The position numbers and the translations under genes were made by a program. The notes under the pieces are model-generated. The model did no database searches. It had not been told where the DNA came from and saw only the letters and a list, made by a program, of their open reading frames with translations. Source: Chloroflexota bacterium (lineage in GTDB: Bacteria; Chloroflexota; UBA6077; FW602-bin22; CADDYW01). Taken from it: a stretch of DNA of 64,000 bases. The DNA lies in the NCBI GenBank assembly GCA_902810745.1, contig CADDYW010000005.1:1-64000 (forward strand). The letters run 5' to 3'. Positions 25,247-32,792 of this stretch are shown here, piece by piece. Every line of letters begins with the position of its first letter. The first letter of the stretch is position 1.

Positions 25247-27685
25247 ATGAGTACGTCCTTGCCGTCCCGTGCGGGCGATGGATCCGGCGCCGTGCCATTA
25301 CCGTTCCGCGATCTGACCGCCAGTCGATTCGCTGCGCCCGCGGATTCGTCCAGATCATCCATCGCTCTTCGCACGTCACTCGCCGCCGTCGTCGTCCTGC
25401 TCGCGGCTGCGCTCCGTCTGATCGCGCTGGATCGCATCCCGCCGGGTCTTTTCTATGACGAGGCAGCAAACGGGATCGACGCGCTCCACGTTCTGGCCGG
25501 TGCCCACCCGGTCTTCTTCACCGGCAACCAGGGTCGGGAGCCACTGCTGATCTACCTTCAGGCGGCGACCTTCGCGCTGATCGGTCCCTCTCCGCTGGCC
25601 TTGCACATCCCGACCGCGATGATCGGCATCCTGACGGTCGCCGCGACGTACGCGACCTTCCGCGCCTTCTTCGGTCAGCGCGTTGGACTCATCGCCGCGT
25701 TTCTACTCGCGGTCTCGTACTGGCACCTCAGCCTCAGTCGCCTGGCTTTTCGCGCGGTTGCTGTTCCGCTCTTCGCGACGGCCGCTACGTTCTGGTGCTG
25801 GAAGGGATTACATACCGGTCGTGCCCGCCACTTCGCCATGTCTGGCGTGTTCCTGGGACTCGGCATCTACACCTACATTCCGTCGCGGCTTGCACCGATC
25901 CTCTTTGCGCTCTGGATTCTAGGGTTTCTGCTTCTTCGAAGCTGGCGCAAGCAGATGCCAGGTGGCGTACTGCCGAGCGGCATCGCCGTCGGGGTGGTAC
26001 TGTTCGCGCTCACAGTCTTCCCGATCGGCCGATACTTCTACTATCACCCTGCCGATTTCATCAGCCGAATCAATGCCGAGCGTCAGACCCAGCCGAACGT
26101 GTCGACACTCGACGGCTTCGTGGCGTCGGTCCGGGCGCTCGCCGTGGCCGGCGACCCGAACCCGCGACACAATCTACCCGGACGGCCCTTCCTGGACCCG
26201 TGGGTGACCGTCGCAGCCGCGCTCGGCATCGTACTGGCCACTCGGCGCTGGCGCGACGGCGCGTCGCTGTTCGTTCTTGGCTGGTCGGCGGCGATGCTCG
26301 CGCCCGCGGGGCTCAGTCAGGAGCCCTGGCACGCCCTGCGGCTCGTCGGCGAGCTACCATTCGTGCTCGGGCTTGCCGCGCTTGGCTTCGACTGGCTTGC
26401 GCGCCTCCGCTTGAAAGGGAATCAGCCCATCGGTCTGATTCTGCTCATTTTGCCCCTGACCCTGTCGGCGCTGCTCACGACCCGAGACTACTTCGTCGTC
26501 TGGGCGAACAGCCCGGCCACGTACGACGCGTTCGAGGGAAGTGCTCTCCACACCCTGAGCCTGCTCCACCAGGCTCCCGCCGACGCCACGGTCTTCGCGA
26601 CGTCCGACGTGTATGGAGGTACGCCGATTCCCCTTGGCCTCGTACCCGGCGTCGCGTCGCGCGCTCGCTTTTTCGACGGACGGGATACGTTCGTCACGCC
26701 TGCCGACGACAGACGACCGGTCTACTACGCCTATGCGCGGACGTTCCTTCCGGACGGCGGGATCCCTGCCGCGGACCACCTTGCGCTGGTCACGGTCTCG
26801 CGCGATCCGAGCGGTCAGGTCGACGGACAGCTTCTTCGCATGCTGCCGCCGCTATCCCCCCCGGTCCCTGCTCGGCTGGCCGATGCCTCGATCGGCTCGG
26901 CAATCCGAATTACGGGTAACGACGTTCAGCCAGTCGTCCGCCCTGGTGATCGGCTCCACTTTGCGCTCTACTGGACGGTCGTCGGGCGGTTGCCAGCGGG
27001 CGACTGGAATTTCTTTGCCCATCTCGTCGAGCGCGGAAGTCAGCGCCTCCTCGGACAGGATTACAACCAGGGTTTCGCGCCCGAACAGTGGCGCAACGGC
27101 GATCGGGTGGTTCTGACCTTCAGCATACCGGTGCCGGCCGACGCGCCCGCGACCGTCGCGGACGTCGCCGTCGGCATCTTCAATCAGACCACCGGCCAGC
27201 GACTCCCGCTGACCGATCCATCGGGGCGACCTGCGGGAACGGCGCTCATCTGCGGACCAGTACGGATCGATCGTCCGTCGGTCATTGCCCCAGCCGCGCA
27301 CCCGCTGAACGTGCGATTCGGCCCGTCCATCGTGTTGCTCGGGTACGATCTCGATCACACCAGCGCGGGCGACCTCCGACTCGGTCTGCACTGGACGGAA
27401 GACCAGACGGTCGATCGCGACTACACCATCTTCGTGCATCTGGTCGACAGCCAGGGACATATCATCGCTGGTGCGGACGGCGAGCCAGGGCAGGGTTTCT
27501 TCCCAACCTCGACGTGGCGGCCAGGTGAAGAGGTTCTGGACGTCCATCAGATCCACCTGTCGGCAAATCCGCCGCCCGGGTCTCACCTGGAGGTCGGCCT
27601 CTATCTCCTCGCCACTGGAGAGCGCCTGCCAGCTTTCGGGCCGGATCGCGTGCCACGGGGCGACTTTATCACGATTCCCCTTTGA
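25247..27685 (+). CDS. GT39-like polytopic membrane glycosyltransferase with C-terminal beta-rich region
   Basis: 812 aa. After a 40-residue hydrophilic N-terminus comes the first membrane segment (SLAAVVVLLAAALRLIAL). The family signature IPPGLFYDEAANGIDA follows, with the acidic DE pair expected to act in catalysis, then GREPLLIYLQAATFALIG. About 9-11 membrane segments run to residue 410. The C-terminal half (residues about 430-812) is predicted extracytoplasmic and contains two similar beta-sandwich-like stretches (LHFALYWTVVGRLPAGDWNF and LRLGLHWTEDQTVDRDYTIF). GT39/ArnT-type proteins transfer sugars from polyprenyl-phosphate carriers on the outer membrane face. The acceptor is unknown. 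No strong ribosome site precedes the ATG. The next gene starts 155 nt downstream. Confidence 0.82.
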   Translation: MSTSLPSRAGDGSGAVPLPFRDLTASRFAAPADSSRSSIALRTSLAAVVVLLAAALRLIALDRIPPGLFYDEAANGIDALHVLAGAHPVFFTGNQGREPLLIYLQAATFALIGPSPLALHIPTAMIGILTVAATYATFRAFFGQRVGLIAAFLLAVSYWHLSLSRLAFRAVAVPLFATAATFWCWKGLHTGRARHFAMSGVFLGLGIYTYIPSRLAPILFALWILGFLLLRSWRKQMPGGVLPSGIAVGVVLFALTVFPIGRYFYYHPADFISRINAERQTQPNVSTLDGFVASVRALAVAGDPNPRHNLPGRPFLDPWVTVAAALGIVLATRRWRDGASLFVLGWSAAMLAPAGLSQEPWHALRLVGELPFVLGLAALGFDWLARLRLKGNQPIGLILLILPLTLSALLTTRDYFVVWANSPATYDAFEGSALHTLSLLHQAPADATVFATSDVYGGTPIPLGLVPGVASRARFFDGRDTFVTPADDRRPVYYAYARTFLPDGGIPAADHLALVTVSRDPSGQVDGQLLRMLPPLSPPVPARLADASIGSAIRITGNDVQPVVRPGDRLHFALYWTVVGRLPAGDWNFFAHLVERGSQRLLGQDYNQGFAPEQWRNGDRVVLTFSIPVPADAPATVADVAVGIFNQTTGQRLPLTDPSGRPAGTALICGPVRIDRPSVIAPAAHPLNVRFGPSIVLLGYDLDHTSAGDLRLGLHWTEDQTVDRDYTIFVHLVDSQGHIIAGADGEPGQGFFPTSTWRPGEEVLDVHQIHLSANPPPGSHLEVGLYLLATGERLPAFGPDRVPRGDFITIPL

Positions 27686-27840
27686 CAAGCACGTTCCATC
27701 GGCATAGCATCACAGATGCGAAGTCCCGCGCGGATCGCGCACGCGGGTATGGTACGCAGCGCGAGATCGGCGACGCAGATGCGTCAGGCCCAACTGAACC
27801 GACATTGAGCACCGGGCGCCATGCCCGACAACAGGGAACC

Positions 27841-28638
27841 ATGCCGAAACGGTACGATGATCGCGATGATCCCGTCGCGGTAGCAGCTTACTGGCAGGAG
27901 CAGGCTCATCTGTACGCGGCCGAGCTACAGCGCATCTATAAGAACGAGCGGTCAGGTCGCGCGGCGCTGGAAGCGGCGCAGGCCCAGCTCATGCGCTACG
28001 CCGACGACCTGCGCGTTGCATTCCAGGCCGAGCGTAGCCGACGACAGGAGATTCAGAGAGCCTACCTGGAGACGATTCGCATGCTGGCCGCGGCGGTGGA
28101 AGCGCGGGATCCTTACACCGGCGGGCACCTGGAGCGCGTGACCCACTATGCCCTGGTCGTCGCCCGAACGCTCGGCTGGACGGGCGAGCGACTGGCCGAG
28201 ACCGAAATGGGGGCGATTCTCCACGACATCGGCAAGATCGGGATCCCGGACACGATTCTCCGCAAAGACGGGCCGCTATCACCCGAGGAGCTGGCGCATA
28301 TGCGCACTCATACCGAGATCGGAACGCAGATCCTGCGCGGGATCTCCTTCCTCGAGCCCGTGATCCCCTATGTCCGACACCACCATGAGCGCTTCGACGG
28401 TACGGGTTACCCCGATGGACTGGCCGGCGAGGATATCCCGATCGGCGGACGATTGATCGCCGTCGCCGACACGTTCGACGCGATGACGAGCACCCGTCCC
28501 TACCGCGCGGCACTGCCCGTCGAAGCAGCGCTCCGCGAGCTTCGCTCGGTGGCAGGCTCGCAGCTGGATCCTAACATCGTCGCGGCGTTCCTCGCCGCGT
28601 ACGAGCGCGGAGAGATCACCCTGGAGGCGTCGACGTGA
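27841..28638 (+). CDS. HD-GYP domain protein (predicted cyclic di-GMP phosphodiesterase)
   Basis: 265 aa from ATG 27841; the frame is open upstream, but the earlier residues are non-descript. Residues 1-75 form a coiled-coil-like helix (NERSGRAALEAAQAQLMRYA). The HD-GYP domain follows: ARDPYTGGHLERVTHYA, HDIGKIGIPDTILRK with the HD metal pair, HHHERFDGTGYPDGL with the GYP motif, and IAVADTFDAMTSTRPYR. All metal ligands appear intact. The family hydrolyses cyclic di-GMP or related dinucleotides. There is no receiver domain, so input must come through the coiled coil or a partner such as the lone receiver at 30750. Its stop overlaps the glycerol kinase start (GTGA). Confidence 0.9.
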   Translation: MPKRYDDRDDPVAVAAYWQEQAHLYAAELQRIYKNERSGRAALEAAQAQLMRYADDLRVAFQAERSRRQEIQRAYLETIRMLAAAVEARDPYTGGHLERVTHYALVVARTLGWTGERLAETEMGAILHDIGKIGIPDTILRKDGPLSPEELAHMRTHTEIGTQILRGISFLEPVIPYVRHHHERFDGTGYPDGLAGEDIPIGGRLIAVADTFDAMTSTRPYRAALPVEAALRELRSVAGSQLDPNIVAAFLAAYERGEITLEAST

Positions 28639-30167
28639 GCGCAAGGCGCCGCGATAACGCCGTGATCCTGGCCGTCGACCAGGGGACAACCGGGACGACC
28701 GTACTCCTCGTCGACCACGCGGGCGGTGTTGTCGGACGCGGCTATCGAGAGATTGTCTGCCGCTATCCGTATCCGGGCTGGGTCGAGCAGGATGCCGAGG
28801 AGGTCTGGCAGCGGACGCTGGAAGCCATCGCCGACGCATGTCGGTCCGCGCCAGGCAGCGAGATCACGGCCATTGGCATCACGAATCAGCGTGAAACCAC
28901 GGTGCTGTGGGACGTGGAAACCTCCCTGCCAGTGGCGCCTGCGATTGTCTGGCAGTGCCGGCGCACAGCGCCCCTGTGCGAAGACCTGCGTACCCGGGGA
29001 CTGGGCCCCGAGGTGACACGACGAACCGGTCTGGTGATCGATCCGTACTTCTCGGCAACGAAGGTGCGCTGGCTGCTCGACGCCGATTCGAGCCTGCTGC
29101 CGCGTGCGCGCGAGGGGCAGATTCGCTTCGGCACGATCGATAGCTGGCTCATCTGGAAGCTGTCGGGAGGGACAGCGCATCGCACCGATTACTCGAATGC
29201 GTCGCGCACCATGCTCTATAACATTCACGAGCGGCGCTGGGATCAGCTGCTCCTCGAGGCGTTCGGCATCCCCGAGGCGATCTTGCCAGAAGTCTGCCCG
29301 TCGAGCTTCCACTTCGCGGCGACATCGCGAATTTCCTTGCCGGGCGGGGTCGGGCTGCCCGCGGGCATCCCGATCTGCGGGGTCGCCGGAGATCAGCAAG
29401 CAGCCCTCTTCGGCCAGGCGTGCTTCGAGCCGGGAATGGTGAAGTGTACCTACGGAACCGGCGCGTTTCTCCTGATGAACACCGGTACCACTGCCGTCCA
29501 GTCGCGGTCGGGTCTGCTGACGACGCTCGCCTGCGGTCCCAATGGCCAGCCCTCCTATGCACTGGAAGGCAGCGTGTTTGTCGCGGGCGCGGCGATCCAG
29601 TGGCTGCGGGACGAGCTGGGCATCATTCGTAGTGCCGGTGAATCGGAGGTACTTGCCCGCAGTGTCCCGGATAACCGCGGAGTCTACCTTGTCCCGGCCT
29701 TTACCGGCCTCGGCGCGCCATACTGGGATGCCGAGGCCCGCGGCGCGCTGCTCGGTCTAACACGCGGTATTGGGAAGGCACATCTCGCGCGGGCGGCGTT
29801 GGAGTCGATTGCCTATCAGACCCGCGACGTCGTCGATGCGATGGCGAGCGATGCCGGGCGAGCTGCCAGCGAGCTACGGATCGACGGCGGTGCCGCGGCC
29901 AATGACTTTCTTGCGCAATTCCAGGCGGACATACTTGGAACAACGGTCATCCGACCGAAGCAGACCGAAACCACCGCACTCGGAGCCGCCTATCTTGCCG
30001 GCCTGGCGGTTGGCGTCTGGTCGACGACTGCCGAGATCGCCAGCCTCTGGCAGTTCGACCGGCGATTCGAGCCGACCATCACCGACGATCTGCGGGACAC
30101 GCTCTATCGGGGCTGGCAGCGAGCGGTCGCGCGCGTGCGCTCGATCGATCGAGCATCTATCCCTTGA
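28635..30167 (+). CDS. glpK: Glycerol kinase
   Basis: 510 aa, GTG start overlapping the previous stop. FGGY kinase motifs: ILAVDQGTTGTTVLLVD (phosphate 1), GITNQRETTVLWD, PAIVWQCRRTA, TGLVIDPYFSATKVRWLLD, FGTIDSWLIWKLSGG, GVAGDQQAALFGQACFEPGM, YGTGAFLLMNTG and LRIDGGAAANDFLAQFQAD. The length and glycerol-site residues match bacterial GlpK throughout. It phosphorylates glycerol to glycerol-3-phosphate. No glpF or glpD lies nearby. Translational coupling to an HD-GYP gene is unusual. The 3' end overlaps the convergent merR gene by 11 nt. Confidence 0.95.
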   Translation: MSARRRDNAVILAVDQGTTGTTVLLVDHAGGVVGRGYREIVCRYPYPGWVEQDAEEVWQRTLEAIADACRSAPGSEITAIGITNQRETTVLWDVETSLPVAPAIVWQCRRTAPLCEDLRTRGLGPEVTRRTGLVIDPYFSATKVRWLLDADSSLLPRAREGQIRFGTIDSWLIWKLSGGTAHRTDYSNASRTMLYNIHERRWDQLLLEAFGIPEAILPEVCPSSFHFAATSRISLPGGVGLPAGIPICGVAGDQQAALFGQACFEPGMVKCTYGTGAFLLMNTGTTAVQSRSGLLTTLACGPNGQPSYALEGSVFVAGAAIQWLRDELGIIRSAGESEVLARSVPDNRGVYLVPAFTGLGAPYWDAEARGALLGLTRGIGKAHLARAALESIAYQTRDVVDAMASDAGRAASELRIDGGAAANDFLAQFQADILGTTVIRPKQTETTALGAAYLAGLAVGVWSTTAEIASLWQFDRRFEPTITDDLRDTLYRGWQRAVARVRSIDRASIP

Positions 30168-30597
30168 ACAGCTGGGCGATCAACGGAAGCGACCGTTCCA
30201 CGGTGGCGCGCGCACCATCTGATGCATTCGCCGAGACGAGCAGCTCGACGCCGGGCGCAAGGCGATAACGCACAACCTCTTCCGCCTCGGTGCCGGTCGT
30301 GCCGGGTGCAGACGTTGCCGCCCCAGCCCACTCCGCCTCTGCTGGCGCTCGGCCAGTTTCGACCACTCGGGCAATTGTCGGCAAGGCGGCGCGCTGGAAA
30401 AACGTCCTGATCTGATCGAGTCGCCATCCGGCCGCCTTCAGTTTGGGGACGGCCAGGAGCCGCAATCGATGCCCTTCGTCGTAGGTGGCGCGCGGTCCGG
30501 CTCCCAACGGTGGCGGCAGGATCTCCTGCTGGACGTAAAAATGGATCGTACGTCGTGTTGCTCCAGTTTCTGCCTGGAGCTGACCGATAGAATACAT
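30157..30597 (-). CDS. MerR family transcriptional regulator
   Basis: 146 aa, ATG start. N-terminal winged helix-turn-helix MYSIGQLQAETGATRRTIHFYVQ and wing region LPPPLGAGPRATYDEGHRLRL are typical MerR. A helix DQIRTFFQRAALPTIARVVE follows. The C-terminal 60 residues form a short effector part with a single-strand-like RYRLAPGVELLVSANA and no Cys-rich metal site, so a metal sensor is unlikely. An upstream promoter with a palindrome in the spacer points to autoregulation. Divergent to the receiver-domain gene. Confidence 0.88.
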   Translation of the reverse strand: MYSIGQLQAETGATRRTIHFYVQQEILPPPLGAGPRATYDEGHRLRLLAVPKLKAAGWRLDQIRTFFQRAALPTIARVVETGRAPAEAEWAGAATSAPGTTGTEAEEVVRYRLAPGVELLVSANASDGARATVERSLPLIAQLFKG

Positions 30598-30622
30598 CTC
30601 TTACTCGTGCCCCAACGCCCGA

Positions 30623-30651
30623 ATCTTAGCACTGTTACGTAGCAGCGTCAA
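30623..30651 (-). promoter_or_regulatory. merR promoter with palindromic operator in the spacer
   Basis: On the minus strand: TTGACG (30651-30646), 17-nt spacer, TAAGAT (30628-30623). The spacer holds CTGTTACGTAGCAG (30632-30645), a 14-bp palindrome with one mismatched pair, exactly where MerR proteins bind. The classic spacer is 19-20 nt; 17 here would favour repression of its own gene (inference). The start would lie about 18 nt before the ATG. Confidence 0.6.
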
Positions 30652-30749
30652 CTGGTGGTCCGCATCGTGCAGATTGTTAGATGATCCGGGGCCACAAATC
30701 CGTGTGCTGAAGCCGCGAAGCTCGCACACTCCGCACCAGGCGAGGCTTC

Positions 30750-31139
30750 TTGAGTAAAAGCACGGGCGAAGCGAAAGTCGTGATCGTAGCCGAGGATTAC
30801 CCGGATATCAGCCAGCTCGTTGGCGATATCCTGCGCGGTGAAGGTTACCGCGTGGTGTCAGTATCGCGCGGCGGCGACGTTCTTCCCACGGTTCGGCAGT
30901 ATCACCCCGCGGTCGTGCTTCTCGACCTGGCATTGCCGGATATGCCGGGAAATGAGGTCTTACAGCAGCTGTCATCAAATCCCGAGACGAATCAGATTCC
31001 CGTGATCATCATCTCCGCGTACACCGAGCGTCTCCAGCGCACCCCGCAGGTACGAGCAGTGGTGAACAAGCCTTTCGACATCGATCACCTGCTCAAGGTG
31101 GTCGAGGAGGCGCAGCGTCCTCATCCGCGGGCCGCGTGA
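30750..31139 (+). CDS. Single-domain response regulator (receiver only)
   Basis: 129 aa, TTG start with GAGG upstream. One receiver domain only: acidic pair in IVAEDYPD, phosphoacceptor D59 in VVLLDLALPDMPG, switch Ser S89 in IIISAY and Lys K107 in VNKPFD. There is no output domain, so it must act by protein contact. Candidate partners are the histidine kinase at 32793 and the HD-GYP protein at 27841 (inference from proximity). Confidence 0.88.
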   Translation: MSKSTGEAKVVIVAEDYPDISQLVGDILRGEGYRVVSVSRGGDVLPTVRQYHPAVVLLDLALPDMPGNEVLQQLSSNPETNQIPVIIISAYTERLQRTPQVRAVVNKPFDIDHLLKVVEEAQRPHPRAA

Positions 31140-31422
31140 AGCAGCTCCTGAATCGCTGGCGAGCAGTTGGGAGGCGGGAGCCCGATGACCGTGTGATCGG
31201 TCGGGATCAGACGAGTAACGGCCTGGCCAGGCAGGAAAGGCAATATGCTCATCGAGGATTAGACCAGGTACCTGTTCGATCGCCTGGCGAACGTGGCGGT
31301 CACATCTTCGCAACACCGCGACCGTCGGCCGAGGTCGCTGTCGCTGGGCAGAACACCGGGCCGCGACGATGCTCCCGCGCGAGTCCCAGCATCTCGTTTT
31401 CGCTCGGGTGAGGTACGGAACA

Positions 31423-32775
31423 GTGGTCCTGCACGAGGTCCAAGCACCACCGTCGGTTTCGCGGCGGAGCCTCTTGCGAGCGGTGGCGCTTGGCCTGAGC
31501 GTCGTCGGCGGGGGCTGCGCACCGCTCTTTCTTCCAGGTGGCACGCCGGTGCCGACCCCGCGCCCGACTGCAACGCCGACATTCATTCCCGCGAAACAGT
31601 TCACGCCGTGGGGCTGGCCCCTCCCGTATGAGCCGATTTCCGCGGGCTCGGTCGATTGGCTTCAGGAGCACAGCTGGTGGCCGCTGGGGATCGCCTATCG
31701 TCCGCTCTTTTCGGGCAGCAACGCCGTCGCCGCCATGATGATCGCCTACCAGCTCGCCAACCGGCGCGGCCTTGACGCGACGTTCGCGCCGGTGTTCAGT
31801 GCGACGCTCCTCGAGCAGACGTTCGTCGCCGGACGCGTTCAGGTGGCAAGCGCGGACGGAACCATCGTCGCGCTGATGCTCCAGCACGACGTGCCAGTCA
31901 CGTCCGTCGCGATTCAGGTGCCAAACCTGAAAGTCGGCACTGTCGTGCCAGCTAGTTCGCCACTGCGTCGATTCGCCGACCTCCGCGGCACCGGAGCGAC
32001 GATCGGGGTTGAGTTTGATTCTCTGGCTGTCGCCTACCTCGTCGCTGCCGCGGCCGTAAATGGCCTGACGGTCAATCAGGACTTTTTCCTGCTGGGGATC
32101 GAGACCGCGATTCAAGCCAATCTTCCGCGTACTGCGTCTGCATTCGCACCGTGGGATCCCGTGCTGAGCCACATCGTAGACGAGCAGCAAATAGGTCGTG
32201 TGATCGACAACGTGTTTCCGTACCACTTCTCGAACACACACCTGATCGTCAGACAGGAATTGGTCGAGAATGTCCCCGACGTGGTCCAGGCACTCGTGGA
32301 CGCCTACCAGGAGGCGATTCTCCTGGTTCGCTACCAGCCACGCCAGGCAGTCGAGCTGCTTCAGAGGGAACCGCGACTGCGCGAGTACTCGTCGGGACTT
32401 CTGACGGAGCAAACCATTGCCTACAACAACCTCTACAAGCCGACCTTCGCATATCCATTTCAGGACTTCTGGGCGACCGAAGCGAGCTCTATCTCGTCGC
32501 TGCTCGCCCTGAATGGACAGCAACCGCGTCCAATCGACCTGGACACGTGGAGATCAGTCATTTCGCCGAGGTTTATGCAGTTCACTTACGCCAGGCTTGG
32601 CTGGAGAGTCCCTGATCGGCCACCCTGGATCCCTCCGGGATGGAGTGGGACCATCGGTAAACCACCCTACCCAGAGTATCTCACGATCGACTCACTCACG
32701 CGGCCGCAGCCCTGGCCGGAACCGTCTGACCTGGTTCGTCCCTGGCAGTTCGCCGGAACGACCTACTATCCCTGA
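31423..32775 (+). CDS. NMT1/SsuA-like substrate-binding lipoprotein
   Basis: 450 aa from GTG 31423, with GAGG 9 nt upstream; an ATG at 31369 lacks a ribosome site. The signal SRRSLLRAVALGLSVVGGGC has a twin-arginine-like start and a lipobox. A Pro/Thr linker (PVPTPRPTATPTFIP) precedes the binding fold: AAMMIAYQLANRRGLDATFA, AGRVQVASADGTIVALML, VEFDSLAVAYLVAAAAVNGL and VPDVVQALVDAYQEAILL. The family binds sulfonates, nitrate, thiamine precursors and similar small ligands. No permease or ATPase is nearby. It stands 17 nt before a sensor kinase gene and may serve as its extracellular ligand-binding partner (inference). Confidence 0.85.
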   Translation: MVLHEVQAPPSVSRRSLLRAVALGLSVVGGGCAPLFLPGGTPVPTPRPTATPTFIPAKQFTPWGWPLPYEPISAGSVDWLQEHSWWPLGIAYRPLFSGSNAVAAMMIAYQLANRRGLDATFAPVFSATLLEQTFVAGRVQVASADGTIVALMLQHDVPVTSVAIQVPNLKVGTVVPASSPLRRFADLRGTGATIGVEFDSLAVAYLVAAAAVNGLTVNQDFFLLGIETAIQANLPRTASAFAPWDPVLSHIVDEQQIGRVIDNVFPYHFSNTHLIVRQELVENVPDVVQALVDAYQEAILLVRYQPRQAVELLQREPRLREYSSGLLTEQTIAYNNLYKPTFAYPFQDFWATEASSISSLLALNGQQPRPIDLDTWRSVISPRFMQFTYARLGWRVPDRPPWIPPGWSGTIGKPPYPEYLTIDSLTRPQPWPEPSDLVRPWQFAGTTYYP

Positions 32776-32792
32776 CTGGATCGTCCAGGACA

